64,000 bases of DNA from Streptomyces umbrinus (GTDB lineage Bacteria; Actinomycetota; Actinomycetes; Streptomycetales; Streptomycetaceae). The translations under genes were made by a program, and so were the position numbers. The notes below the pieces were generated by a model. That model searched no databases, was not told where the DNA came from, and saw nothing but the letters and a program-made list of their open reading frames with translations. Positions 1 through 8,629 of the stretch are shown one piece after another (the first letter of the stretch is position 1; the number at the start of each line of letters is the position of its first letter). The stretch lies in the NCBI RefSeq assembly GCF_030817415.1, contig NZ_JAUSZI010000002.1, forward strand, positions 11,817,501 to 11,881,500. Reading direction: 5' to 3'.

Positions 1-272
1 TGCCCGCCGTGCGGGAGGCGGACGACGCGACACTGGTCCTCGCGGACGGCTTCAGCTGCCGCACGCAGGTCGACCAGGCCGACATCGGACGCACCCCCTT
101 GCACCTGGCGGAAGTCCTGGCGGCGGCCCTCCGCGGACGGGACACCCGGCCGGACCGCCCCTCGCCCCCCGGACTGCGCGCACTGCTGCCCCTGGGCGCG
201 GTCGCTGCGGCCACCGCGACGCTGGCCGCACTCGTCAGAGCGCGGCACTTCCGTCGCTGGCCCTTCCCTTGA
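1..272 (+). CDS. C-terminal end of a FAD-binding/Fe-S oxidoreductase (cut by window edge)
   Basis: The frame is open from the window edge to the stop at 270-272, so only the C-terminus is seen. The segment VLADGFSCRTQ near its start, followed by a conserved R-T-P-L-H-L-A-E stretch, resembles the end of the GlcD/GlpC-type two-part oxidoreductases (FAD-linked oxidase fused to a cysteine-rich Fe-S domain) that oxidise 2-hydroxyacids. A hydrophobic stretch after the domain may be a weak membrane anchor. The start lies outside the window. Family from motif memory; substrate unknown. Confidence 0.6.
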   Translation, partial: PAVREADDATLVLADGFSCRTQVDQADIGRTPLHLAEVLAAALRGRDTRPDRPSPPGLRALLPLGAVAAATATLAALVRARHFRRWPFP

Positions 273-355
273 GCCGCTTCGACAACCGGTGAACGGCAGG
301 CATCGGCGACGCGCACGCCGGAACCACGACAGGGTCGCGGCAGAGCCGCTGCTGT

Positions 356-1061
356 TTACTGCCCGGCGGAAGTGTCGCTGCGGAAGCGTGCCGAGCACTC
401 CAGCAGCAGGGCATGGACGAATCCCTGCGGGAGGTTCCCGCGCAGTTGGCGCTGCGAGACGTCGTACTCCTCGGCGAACAGTCCCGTGGGCCCGCATGCC
501 GAGCGGGTGCGTTCGAACCACCGCACGGCCTCGGTTTCCAGACCCTGCGCGTGAGCGGCCAGCGCCATCGTGAAACCGCACAGCAAAAAGGCGCCTTCCG
601 CGTCGCCCAGCTGTTCGTCGCCGTGTCGAAACCGGTAGACGTAGCCGTCCTCTGCCAGCCGGTGCATCACTTCCGCGCCGGTGAGCGCGAAGCTTGGGGC
701 CGGCGGGCGGCACGGCTCCGCGGGCCAGCGGCAGCAGAAGGGCCGCCTCCGGGCCGGCATCGTCGGCGGCGCGCTGCCAGTGGCCGTCGGGATGCAGACA
801 GCGTGACCGGGTGGCGTCCAGGATGCGCTCCGCCAGCCGGGACCGGTCCTCGGACGCTGAGGTGCGCACTTCAAGCGCCAGGTCGCGCAGGCCCACGACG
901 CAGGAGAGCCGGGAGTGTGTCCACCAGCGGCTCTCCAGCTCCCACAGCCAGGCGATCTGTCCGCGCGGGTCGATGAGCGCGCCGCGCTCCCCCTCGGCGA
1001 TCAGGGCGTAGTCCCGCAGCACGAAGGGGCTGTCGGTGTCGTTCACGGGGTGGCTGCTCAT
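356..1061 (-). pseudogene. Broken GH15 (glucoamylase-like) gene, internally deleted and frameshifted
   Basis: The start ATG (1061-1059) overlaps the TGA of the upstream enolase-like gene as ATGA, so this was the third gene of the operon. The N-terminus reads as GH15 (a 'YALIAEGERGALIDPRG' segment), but after about 35 residues it jumps to sequence from the middle of such proteins (SRWWTHSRL). A frameshift near 700 then separates it from a clear GH15 C-terminus (GDAEGAFLLCGF, GLFAEEYDV, QLRGNLPQGFVHALLLE). GH15 proteins are normally about 600 residues; about 235 codons remain, so the product is not functional. Intact relatives hydrolyse terminal alpha-glucosidic bonds. Confidence 0.75.
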
Positions 1062-2193
1062 GCCGTGCGGTGGCAGTCCGCGGCCGCCCGGTTCAGGGTG
1101 AGACCGTGGCCCGGTTCCCCGGACGCCCCCGGCGTGACGGTCCCGCCCTGTGGATCGAGCGGGCCGTGGAACAGCATGGTCTCGATGCGGACGTGGTCGT
1201 GGAACCACTCCAGATGACGGGTGTTGGGCACGGCCGCGGCGACGTGGGCGTGCAGATGTGGGGCGCAGTGACCCGAGATGTGCAGCCCGAGCCCCTCGGC
1301 GACGGCCGCCGCGCGCAACCACACGGTGACGCCACCGCAGCGGGTCACGTCGGCCTGAAGGCAGTCGACGGCTCCGGAGGCCGCCATCCGGGCGAAGTAC
1401 GGCAGGTCGTAGCCGTACTCACCGGCCACGACGTCCGCGGTGACGGCATCGCGCACCTCGCGCAGCCCGGCGAGGTCGTCGGAAGAGACGGGTTCCTCGA
1501 GCCAGATGACGCCGAGATCAGCCATGACCGCGGCTATGCGCACGGCCTGTTTGCGGGTGTAGCCACCGTTCGCGTCGACATACAGCTCCGCCGCGTCGCC
1601 CACGGTGCGGCGGGCCAGTCGGATGCGGTGCAGATCGCAGGCCTCCTGCCGGCCGCAGGATTCGGCGATCTTGATTTTCACGCGGTCGATGCCCTGCTTG
1701 GTCCAGCCGCGCAGTTGCTGTTCGAGCTGGGTGTCGTCGTACGTGGTGAGGCCGCCGCTGCCGTACACCGCGACCTTGTCGCGCGCCGAGCCCAGCAGTC
1801 GCACCAGGGGCAGTCCGAGCAGGCGCGCCTTGAGGTCCCACAGGGCGGTGTCGACGGCGGAGACGGCGCCGGCCTCGATGCCGGGCCTGCCGGTGTTGAG
1901 CACGGACGGCTCATGCGGTCGTTGGCCGCAGGGACTCCGAAGGCGTCCTGCCCGACGACGAGGTCCGCGAGCTCGTGCTCGACGACCGGGACTGTGGCGG
2001 CCGACCCGTACGTCCAGCCGATGCCCCTCTCGCCCGCCGCGGCGAGCTCGACCAGGACGAGGGTCGTGGAGTTCCAGGTGAGCGTGGCATCCCCGCCCGG
2101 AAGATCGGTGGGGGCGCGGTACACAGAGACGGACAGGTGCTCCACGGCAGGGCCGTTGTGAAGCACCTGAGCCTGTGGTGCCGGTTGGGTCAC
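1058..2193 (-). pseudogene. Enolase-superfamily (mandelate racemase/muconate lactonizing-type) enzyme with one frameshift
   Basis: The GTG start at 2193-2191 overlaps the stop of the ThDP enzyme gene (GTGA), giving translational coupling. The N-terminal capping domain is read in one frame to about residue 95; a one-base slip near 1905 then moves the frame to the barrel domain, which runs to 1058. The barrel keeps enolase-superfamily metal and acid-base positions: KIKIAE, YVDANGGY, WLEEPVSSDD, VAGEYGY and a late HISGH segment. Members abstract the alpha proton of carboxylates; the substrate cannot be read. The frameshift is either real decay or a sequence error; the broken GH15 next door favours decay. 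Confidence 0.75.
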
Positions 2194-4034
2194 TTGTTCT
2201 CTTCGGCGCTGTCGTGGGGCCCGGCCCCGGGGCGGTCCTCGCGATGCCGCCTGCCCGGCAGCATTTCCTGCACCTTGGCCTTCAGTCCTTGCCTGACCAT
2301 GGAAGCGCGGTCGCTGTCGCCGTGCAGGATGGCGGAGGCCGCGGCCTCGATCTGGTCCAGGGACGCGTGCGGCGGGATCGGCGGGACGGCCGGATCGGTG
2401 CGGAAGTCGATGACGAAGGGCTGGTCCGCGGCGAGGGCCCGGTCCCAGGCGGCCTCGACATCCTCCGGCTTCTCCACCCGCACGCCCTCCAGGCCGATGC
2501 GCTGGGCGATCTCGGCGTAGGGCAGATCCGGGATGTGCTGCGACTCCTCGAACTGCGGGGCACCGGACATGGCCCGCATCTCCCAGGTGACCTGGTTGAG
2601 ATCGCCGTTGTTCAGTACGGCGACGATCAGCCGCGGATCGGACCACTCACGCCAGTATTTCGCGGCGGTGACCATCTCCATCATGCCGTTCATCTGCATG
2701 GCGCCGTCACCGACCAGCGCGATGGCCGGACGGTCGGGATGGGCGAACTTCGCGCCGATCGCGTATGGCACACCGGGCCCCATCGTCGCCAGCGTCCCGG
2801 ACAGCGAGCCGCGCATCCGGCCCCGCAGCCGCAGATGACGGGCATACCAGTTGGCGGCGGAGCCCGAGTCGGCGGCGAGGATGACATCCTCGGGCAGCTT
2901 GCCGTCCAGGGCGTGCACGACGTACTCGGGATTGATCGGATCGGCGTCCACGGCGGCCCGCCGCTGCATGACCTCCCACCAACGGGAGACGTTCTTCTCG
3001 ACCTTCTCCCGCCAGGCGCGCTTTTCCTTGTGGTGCAGGCGCGGCAGCAGACGCTGCAGCGTTTCCCGCGCGTCGCCCACCAGGTTCACCTCGAAGGGAT
3101 ACCGCAGCCCGATCATGTGCGGGTCGATGTCGATCTGCACCGCTCGCGCCTGGTCCAGTCCCGGCATGAACTGCGTGTACGGGAAGCTGGAACCGATCAT
3201 CAGCAGGGTGTCGCACTCCTGCATCAGTTCATAGGACGGGCGGGTCCCCAGCAGCCCGATGGAGCCGGTCACATAGGGCAGGTCGTCCGGCAGAACGTCC
3301 TTGCCCAGCAGTGCCTTGGCCACCCCGGCCCCGAGCACGTCCGCCAGCTGCTCCACCTCGGCGCGCGCCCCGCGCGCACCCTGCCCGATCAGCACGGCGA
3401 CCTTCTCGCCGGTGTTCAGCACCTCGGCGGCACGCTCGATGTCCTCGTCGGCCGGCACCGGCGCGTAACGTCCCAGGCCAAGGCTGGAGGGCACCATCTT
3501 GAAGGCGTGGGTCGGCGGACTGTAGTCCAGCTCCTGCACGTCGGCGGGCAGGATGATCGCGGTGACGGTCTGCTTGGCGTACGCGGTGCGCATCGCCCGG
3601 TCGATGAGGTTCGGCAACTGCTCCGGCACCATCGCCGTCTCGCAGAACTCCGAGGCGACGTCCTTGTACAGACTCTGCAGATCCACTTCCTGCTGGTACG
3701 AACCGCCCATCGCGCTGCGATTGGTCTGCCCGACCAGCGCCACGACGGGCACGTGGTCCAGCTTGGCGTCGTAGAGCCCGTTCAGCAGGTGGATTGCTCC
3801 CGGCCCGGACGTGGCCGCGCACACCCCCACTTTCCCGGAGAACTTGGCGTACCCCACCGCCTGGAAGGCAGACATCTCCTCGTGCCGCGCCTGGACGAAC
3901 TTCGGCTTGTTGTCGGCTCGCCCCCACGCCGCCAGCAGGCCGTTGATGCCGTCCCCGGCGTAGGCGAAGACGTGATCCACGTCCCAGTCGCGCAGCCGCT
4001 GGAGGATGTAGTCGGACACCTTCGTGCTGGCCAT
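2190..4034 (-). CDS. Thiamine-diphosphate enzyme, pyruvate oxidase/acetolactate synthase-like
   Basis: The protein has 614 residues with the standard three domains: N-terminal PYR domain with the activating glutamate in RHEEMSAF (E52), a central Rossmann-like domain (about 190-330), and a C-terminal PP domain with the ThDP/Mg motif GDGAMQMNG followed by NNGDLNQ. It resembles the PoxB-like 'thiamine pyrophosphate-requiring protein' group, which decarboxylates pyruvate or another 2-oxoacid. The ATG at 4034 is chosen because ACGGAG lies just before it; the open frame extends upstream without a better start. It is the first gene of a leftward operon with an enolase-superfamily enzyme and a GH15 gene, both now broken, so this may be the only working member. 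The exact substrate is not decided. Confidence 0.85.
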   Translation of the reverse strand: MASTKVSDYILQRLRDWDVDHVFAYAGDGINGLLAAWGRADNKPKFVQARHEEMSAFQAVGYAKFSGKVGVCAATSGPGAIHLLNGLYDAKLDHVPVVALVGQTNRSAMGGSYQQEVDLQSLYKDVASEFCETAMVPEQLPNLIDRAMRTAYAKQTVTAIILPADVQELDYSPPTHAFKMVPSSLGLGRYAPVPADEDIERAAEVLNTGEKVAVLIGQGARGARAEVEQLADVLGAGVAKALLGKDVLPDDLPYVTGSIGLLGTRPSYELMQECDTLLMIGSSFPYTQFMPGLDQARAVQIDIDPHMIGLRYPFEVNLVGDARETLQRLLPRLHHKEKRAWREKVEKNVSRWWEVMQRRAAVDADPINPEYVVHALDGKLPEDVILAADSGSAANWYARHLRLRGRMRGSLSGTLATMGPGVPYAIGAKFAHPDRPAIALVGDGAMQMNGMMEMVTAAKYWREWSDPRLIVAVLNNGDLNQVTWEMRAMSGAPQFEESQHIPDLPYAEIAQRIGLEGVRVEKPEDVEAAWDRALAADQPFVIDFRTDPAVPPIPPHASLDQIEAAASAILHGDSDRASMVRQGLKAKVQEMLPGRRHREDRPGAGPHDSAEENK

Positions 4035-4552
4035 GAAAACTCCGTTCCGGTCCTGCGTACTGTGTAAATGCCCTCGACACCCCTTGCCCAGACCGATCGC
4101 ATGGGGCGCCGGGCGGCCGGATATTCCACGGGTAGCCGTGCACGTACGAGAGAAACGTCGCACCGCGGACGCTCTCTGGAACACAACCATCCGTCGACGG
4201 CCGGGTCGCCGTACTCCGGGTCACCCGAACTCCGCGCGTCGGTGGCCGGGCACCAGTGCGCACCAGGACCAGCCTGCTCCGCCGCGCACGGCTCAGGGTC
4301 CTCTGAGGCGTCCGCGCCTGGCCAGGGGACAGCGGGGTGGGACCGGGCCCCTTCGAAGAACCTCGCCGGTGCCGCTGCGCGCTGTGCGCTGTGCGCTGTG
4401 CGCTGTGCGCTGTGCGCGAGGCTGAGCCGACGACGTGGCCGTCAGCCCAGGCAGACGAGCAGATCGTTGTACGCCTGCTCGCAGCGGCGGCATGCCTAGG
4501 GTCTGTCCGGTGAGTCGGCAGGGTCACCTTGCCTGCCTTCTAGGCTGACGCC
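4035..4552. other. Intergenic region between divergent genes
   Basis: About 500 bases separate the divergent ThDP-enzyme gene and the hypothetical gene at 4553. It must hold both promoters, but no convincing -35/-10 pair stands out. The one clear structure is the heptanucleotide tandem repeat listed separately. Several frames are open on both strands because of the GC content, but none has a start context or recognisable product. Confidence 0.5.
4374..4415 (+). repeat. Heptanucleotide tandem repeat (GCTGTGC)
   Basis: Five perfect consecutive copies of GCTGTGC occupy 4381-4415, preceded by one variant copy (GCTGCGC). A 7-base unit shifts frame with each copy gained or lost, which argues against coding and makes this a candidate length-variable locus. 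Confidence 0.85.
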
Positions 4553-5071
4553 ATGGAGAACGGGCTCGCTCACGAGGAAAGCGCCTTCATCAACTTTCGA
4601 CGCTACGTCCCAGATCCGAAGGAGCACGGGTTTCGATGGGTTGACATCAAGCAGCTCCGCCTCTCTGCGGAGTCCGTGGACGATAGAGGGCTGCTTGCCG
4701 AACTGATTGGGCATGAGCAGTTCCGGGACGACTATGCAGGTGGTGGAGTGCTGCCGGACGGACCCCGGCACGGTCCGTACTGGCTGCGATTGATCACTCC
4801 CGACCTGTACGAGCCCATCAGTCAGGAGAAGGCCGAGCAGATTCTGCGGGAGTGGATGGATCCGCTCTGGGACGTGCCCACCGAGCTGGAGGAAGATCTG
4901 CAGCAGGAGGTGTTCGCCCGCCTGTTCGCAGCCGATGGCATCTACTACCTCAGTGAGCTCGGTGACGATGCGATTCATGTCTGGGGACGCGTGCACGACT
5001 ACTTCCACGAGTTCGTGCTCATCGACCGCTCGGCTGGGCGTATCACGCTCATCGTCGCCGCCGACGACTGA
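4553..5071 (+). CDS. Hypothetical cytoplasmic protein, 172 aa
   Basis: I do not recognise this family. The protein is acidic, soluble, without signal peptide or membrane segment, and rich in aromatic residues (FRRYVPDP, HGPYWLRLITPDLY, VWGRVHDYFHEF). The last third looks like a small alpha/beta domain ending in an IDRSAGRITLIVAADD strand-turn-strand. Its style matches small Streptomyces proteins of the immunity or SUKH-like kind, but no diagnostic motif was found. Codon usage is less extreme than in its neighbours, which could mean recent arrival. It stands alone, with IS3 sequence directly downstream. Confidence 0.65.
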   Translation: MENGLAHEESAFINFRRYVPDPKEHGFRWVDIKQLRLSAESVDDRGLLAELIGHEQFRDDYAGGGVLPDGPRHGPYWLRLITPDLYEPISQEKAEQILREWMDPLWDVPTELEEDLQQEVFARLFAADGIYYLSELGDDAIHVWGRVHDYFHEFVLIDRSAGRITLIVAADD

Positions 5072-5086
5072 GGCAACCACCGGGGC

Positions 5087-5117
5087 ATCTGTCAATCCCC
5101 TGGTTCCGTAGAGACTT
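5087..5117 (+). repeat. IS3 terminal sequence, copy 1 of a 31-bp perfect repeat
   Basis: This 31-base stretch, starting ATCTGTCAATCC, is identical to 7166-7196 and in the same orientation. Here it lies just past the transposase stop codon, so it is most simply the end of an IS3-family element. Confidence 0.85.
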
Positions 5118-5454
5118 TGGTTATGCGGTCTGATCTTTCTGGCCGTGTCGCTCGCGCGCTTCGGCGATGATTCTTTCGAACTCCTGGGGCGGTAGGCCGC
5201 CGGCCGCGCTGTGCCTTCGTCGCGGGTTGTAGAACCCAGTGATCCATGTGGCGATCTTCAGGCGGGCCTCGCTCCGGGTCGCGAATTGTCGGCGGTGGAT
5301 GTACTCGACCTTGATCAGCGAGTTGAAACTCTCCGCGGCGGCATTGTCCAGCGCGGACCCCACCCGTCCCATGGACTGCACCACGCCCAGGCGGTCACAG
5401 AGCTTGTTGTACGCCTCGGACGTGTACTCCGCGCCGCGGTCGCTGTGGAAGATC
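5118..5454 (-). mobile_element. IS3-family element fragment: C-terminal half of OrfB transposase
   Basis: The minus-strand frame ending at 5121 encodes the end of an rve/DDE integrase domain: IFHSDRGAEYTS (second catalytic Asp), SMGRVGSALDNAAAESFNS (catalytic Glu), then FYNPRRRHSAAGGLPPQEFE, typical of IS3 OrfB. The N-terminal half and the first Asp are missing. The fragment stops near 5455, where a plus-strand LuxR helix-turn-helix remnant begins, so two broken genes are fused at that point. It cannot act alone. Confidence 0.9.
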
Positions 5455-5604
5455 GTCGCGGCCAAGCTCCACCTCTCGGAGTCCACGGTCCGCAACTACC
5501 TCTCCTCCGCGATCGGCAAGACAGGCACCCGCAACCGGATGGAGGCGATGCGGGAGGCGCGGCAGCAGGGGGGTGTGACCCTGCTGCCGCGGCGGGGGTT
5601 GTGA
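5455..5604 (+). pseudogene. C-terminal helix-turn-helix remnant of a NarL/LuxR response regulator
   Basis: The frame reads VAAKLHLSESTVRNYLSSA and continues with KTGTRNRMEAMREARQQG to a TGA at 5604. This is the last two-thirds of a LuxR-type DNA-binding domain of DesR-like two-component regulators. The receiver domain and first HTH helix are missing, replaced by IS3 sequence in the opposite orientation, so this is a remnant. Confidence 0.8.
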
Positions 5605-5636
5605 CCCCTGCCGCCGCCCTGCCCGCATCGCTCACC

Positions 5637-6461
5637 TCACCCCGTGGCCTCCGCCTTCTTGTAGTTCACTCCGTCCGGGCCCAGGCACACGAACCAGTCC
5701 TTCGGGGAGCCGTCAACCTCGCGGATCAGGTTCTTGAAGTCGCCGGCCCCCGCAGGGGCCCGTTCCACCCGGGTCTTCGTGCCGTCGTCCCAGGTGCAGG
5801 TGACTTCCTGGACGGTCCGGGCGACCTGGCCGATCACCAGGCGCTGCGGGGCGCCGACCCGGTCGGTGTCCAACGGCCTCGGGTACGCCTCGAGGTCCTT
5901 GCCCGCGACCACGTCGTCCTTCTTGAATGCTCTCAGGATCACCGTCGACGGCTTGCCCTCCACGGTCTGGTGCACGAAGTGCCAGCTCTCGCCCACCAGG
6001 TCCGAGGCCTTCTCCACCTTGACCGGCTTCTCCCCGTACAGGGCCATCTCGGCGAGCTGGGCGCGTGCCTTCGCCGTGGTCTTCGGCGCGGTCCAGACGG
6101 CGGCGTCGACCTTCCACTTCCTGCCGTGGTCCGTGCCCCTGGCCAGAGTCGTCACCCGCCGTTCGGGACTCTGCTTCGCCGTCCCCGCCGAGGGCCGCGC
6201 GGCCACCTGCCCCGCCCCGTGCCCGCCGCCCGTGCCTCCCGCCAGCGCCAGCGTCGTCCCCGTGGACCCCGCGATCACCGCCGCGGCCGCGGCGGCCACC
6301 GCCCAGCGGCGCGTCTTGCGGCGCCTCCCTCCCCGTACCACCGCCTGATAGGGGGCCGCGCCGACCTCCACCTCGTCCGCCGCGTCCGCCAGCAGGAGGG
6401 TGATGTCCGTGTGCGCCTCGTCGTACGTCATGTCGTGGTTCGTCTCCCTGTCCGCGCTCAT
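5637..6461 (-). CDS. Membrane-anchored partner protein of the sigma factor (putative anti-sigma factor)
   Basis: The protein has 274 residues: a short acidic cytoplasmic segment, an arginine-rich patch (GGRRRKTRRW), one transmembrane helix at about 50-72 and an extracytoplasmic domain of about 190 residues ending in WFVCLGPDGVNYKK. Its ATG overlaps the sigma gene's TGA by one base (TGATG), so the two are translationally coupled. This arrangement (sigma factor, then single-pass membrane protein) is that of ECF or SigE-family sigma genes with their regulators. No zinc-binding anti-sigma motif (HxxxCxxC) is visible, so the anti-sigma role rests on context and topology. Confidence 0.7.
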   Translation of the reverse strand: MSADRETNHDMTYDEAHTDITLLLADAADEVEVGAAPYQAVVRGGRRRKTRRWAVAAAAAAVIAGSTGTTLALAGGTGGGHGAGQVAARPSAGTAKQSPERRVTTLARGTDHGRKWKVDAAVWTAPKTTAKARAQLAEMALYGEKPVKVEKASDLVGESWHFVHQTVEGKPSTVILRAFKKDDVVAGKDLEAYPRPLDTDRVGAPQRLVIGQVARTVQEVTCTWDDGTKTRVERAPAGAGDFKNLIREVDGSPKDWFVCLGPDGVNYKKAEATG

Positions 6462-7000
6462 CACTTCCGCCCTCCGTTCGTGAGTGCCTCGGCCAGTCCC
6501 GGCAGGGCGCGGAGCTTCGCGATCCCCCTCGCCGTGTTGCTCTTCACCGTGCCGACGCTGCATTCCATGGCCTCCGCCGCCTGCGCCTCGCTCAGGTCCT
6601 CCCAGTACCGCAGGACCACCGCCTCCCGCTGGCGCACGGGCAGTGCGGCGAGCGCCGTCAGCAGCGCGCCGCGGTCGTCCGCCCGGGCGATGCGGTCGTC
6701 GGCGTCGGGCAGCTCGTGGGTGAGGCCCGAGTAGTCCTTCGGCGCCAGGAACTCCTTGAGGCGTCTGCGGTGCCTGCGGGCGTGCGCGTTGATCATCACG
6801 CGCCGTACGTACGCGTCGGGGTCGTCGGCCGCGCCGACCCTGCGCCAGGCCACATAGGCCCGTTCGAGCGTCGACTGGACCAGGTCCTCCGCGGCATGCT
6901 GCTCCCCCGTGAGCAGGAAAGCCGTGCGCAGCAACCGTGGCCAGCGGCCGACGACGAAGCTCTGGAACTCCGCGTCCCGAGCCTCTTTCCGATCCAACAT
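6461..7000 (-). CDS. SigE-family (ECF-like) RNA polymerase sigma factor, 179 aa
   Basis: Region 2 is seen at about residues 12-75 (LLRTAFLLTGEQHAAEDLVQ) and region 4 at about 115-170 (LPVRQREAVVLRYWEDLSE, then the helix-turn-helix MECSVGTVKSNTARG). The protein would direct RNA polymerase to a specific promoter set. The ATG at 7000 is used because GGAGGT lies five bases upstream; an in-frame GTG two codons earlier would place the ribosome site inside the gene. The downstream coupled membrane protein probably controls it. Both genes sit between two same-orientation IS3 remnants. Confidence 0.88.
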   Translation of the reverse strand: MLDRKEARDAEFQSFVVGRWPRLLRTAFLLTGEQHAAEDLVQSTLERAYVAWRRVGAADDPDAYVRRVMINAHARRHRRRLKEFLAPKDYSGLTHELPDADDRIARADDRGALLTALAALPVRQREAVVLRYWEDLSEAQAAEAMECSVGTVKSNTARGIAKLRALPGLAEALTNGGRK

Positions 7001-7165
7001 GGGCACCTCCTAGATGGTTGAAGGAGTCCATGAGGATCGGATTTCGTTGCACCGCCGCGCGGAGGATCTTTTTTTCGAGCCTCGGGCCCGGAGATTGTGC
7101 GGCAGGCTCGCGCGGCCGTGGCCTCACGCCTGCCGCACCGGCACCTTCCGCGGCAGCCACAGCAG

Positions 7166-7374
7166 ATCTGTCAATCCCCTGGTTCCGTAGAGACTTCCTC
7201 CAGCTTCACGCGCCTGACCTCACGTTCCGTCGGCTCCGCGGAACGTCGCCGCCATTTGTAGAACCACGCCTCGCTCACCCCGAGCAGGCGACAGGACATC
7301 CGATGGGGCACGTTGTGCTCGGCTCTCTGGCGACCGATGAAGGCGACCAGCGCCTCCGGTTCGTTCTCGGTCAC
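7166..7374 (-). mobile_element. Internally deleted IS3-family copy: OrfB N-terminus fused directly to the element end
   Basis: The frame begins MTENEPEALVAFIGRQRAEH and contains the IS3 OrfB start motif (HRMSCRLLGVSEAWFYKWR). After VRRVKLEE it runs straight into the 31-base element end (7166-7196, identical to 5087-5117), where it stops. The rest of the transposase between N-terminus and terminal sequence is missing, so this is a deletion derivative. It has the same orientation as the fragment at 5.1-5.5 kb. Confidence 0.8.
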
Positions 7375-7439
7375 TTCACCCAGAGAGCCATGGCACGCTT
7401 GAAGACATCACGCCCTACCTTTCTTCTCGGGTCTGAGCC

Positions 7440-7642
7440 GGCCACTCGTAAGATCGGCGGACCCGGGGACCCGGGGTATGGCTGACATCACGCTGTGCCA
7501 CTTGGATGGTTTATGGAGCTTGGCCGCCCGGGGTCCTGCGACGACTCGACCGCCAATTGGGAACTGCGACTCGATCGCTTCGTAGGGCAACGTCGGCGAG
7601 GTCGTCTGCGGAAACCGTGTACGACGAGCTCACGGAGGATAC
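7440..7642 (+). ncRNA. 5' noncoding end of IS110 element, possible bridge-RNA region
   Basis: About 200 noncoding bases precede the IS110 recombinase. In the IS110 group this left end is known to encode the structured bridge RNA that pairs with target and donor DNA. The segment holds short self-complementary stretches, but no fold was computed. The adjacent recombinase is truncated, so any RNA made here has lost its partner. Inference from family knowledge. Confidence 0.25.
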
Positions 7643-8394
7643 GTGCCGGAGATCTGGGCTGGACTGGACATCGGCAAGACGCATCACCACTGCATGGTGA
7701 TCAACGCGGACGGCACCCGCCTGCTGTCCCGCCGGGTTTCCAACGACGAGGCCGAGCTGCTGCAGCTCATCGGCGACGTCCTGGAGATATCCCGTGACGT
7801 GCTGTGGGCCGTCGACCTCAACCACGGCGGTGCCGCACTGCTGATCGGCCTGCTGGTAAACCACGGTCAGCCCGTCGCCTACCTCACCGGTCTGGCCGTT
7901 CACCACGCCTCGGGCACCTACCGCGGCGAAGGCAAGACCGACGCGAAGGACGCCTTCGTGATCGCCGACCAGGCCCGCGTCCGCCGTGACCTCGGTCTGC
8001 TCCGGCCCGGCGATGAGATCGCCGTCGACCTGCGCACCCTCACCACCCGCCGCCTCGACGTGGTCTTCGACCGCACCCGGCAGATCAACCGGCTCCGCGC
8101 ACAACTAGTCGAGATCTTCCCGGCGTTGGAGCGGGCTCTGGATCTGACGAACAAGGGTCCGATCACCCTGCTCACCGGCTACCAGACCCCGGCCGCCATC
8201 CGCCGCGCCGGCGCCAAACGGCTCGAAAACTGGCTGAAGAACCGCAAGGTCCACAGTGCCGCTGCTCTCGCGAAGACTGTGGTGGAGGCCGCCCAGGCCC
8301 AGCACACCGCGCTGCCCGGCGAGACGCTGGCCGCGGCGATGGTGCTCCGGCTGGCAAAGGGGGTGATGGCCCTCGACGAGGAGATCGCCGAACA
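7643..8394 (+). pseudogene. IS110-family recombinase, C-terminally truncated
   Basis: The GTG start (7643) follows GGAGG. The N-terminal RuvC-like DEDD domain is present: GLDIGKTHHH at residues 7-16 (first Asp) and GKTDAKDAFVIADQAR around 97-112. The long linker follows to VMALDEEIAEH, where similarity ends. The C-terminal Transposase_20 domain with the catalytic serine, about 150 residues, is missing; the frame then runs on through unrelated sequence. DEDD recombinases need both domains, so this copy is inactive. Confidence 0.88.
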
Positions 8395-8545
8395 CGGTGA
8401 GTCCGCAGATCCCGGCCAACTGCCGGAAGGGGAACGGGTGCTTCGAAGCGACCGCGGTGGCCGTGATGCCCGTGGCGTCCGTGAAGCTCCTCGCGTTCCA
8501 GCTCGCCCAGCGTCCCGCCCCCGCCGGCCCTCCGGGCCCGAAAGT

Positions 8546-8629
8546 TGAGATGGAGCCGGCGGTGGCGACGCCCTCTTCGCCCCCAGCGTCACCCGTCGCC
8601 TCGTCGAGGCCTACGCCCGCCAGACCACC
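8546..8629 (+). pseudogene. Response-regulator linker remnant
   Basis: A short plus-strand stretch reads GDALFAPSVTRRLVEAYARQ, the linker typical between receiver and LuxR DNA-binding domains in NarL-type regulators (usual form '..LAPSVTRRLI..'). It ends abruptly at an inverted junction with the minus-strand LuxR remnant at 8611-8703. Confidence 0.6.

Noticed and set aside
2175..4067. A 630-codon plus-strand frame opposite the ThDP enzyme
   Set aside because: Antisense shadow of a well-supported gene; no ribosome site and no recognisable domain.
5637..7160. One 507-codon minus-strand frame spanning the sigma factor and its partner
   Set aside because: The frame joins an out-of-frame reading of the sigma gene with the real partner protein; the TGATG overlap at 6459-6463 and the domain content show two separate genes.
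8395..8545. Possible coding remnant between IS110 and the response-regulator linker
   Set aside because: Both strands give protein-like strings (for example FGPGGPAGAGRWASWNARSF on minus) but none matches a family I recognise.
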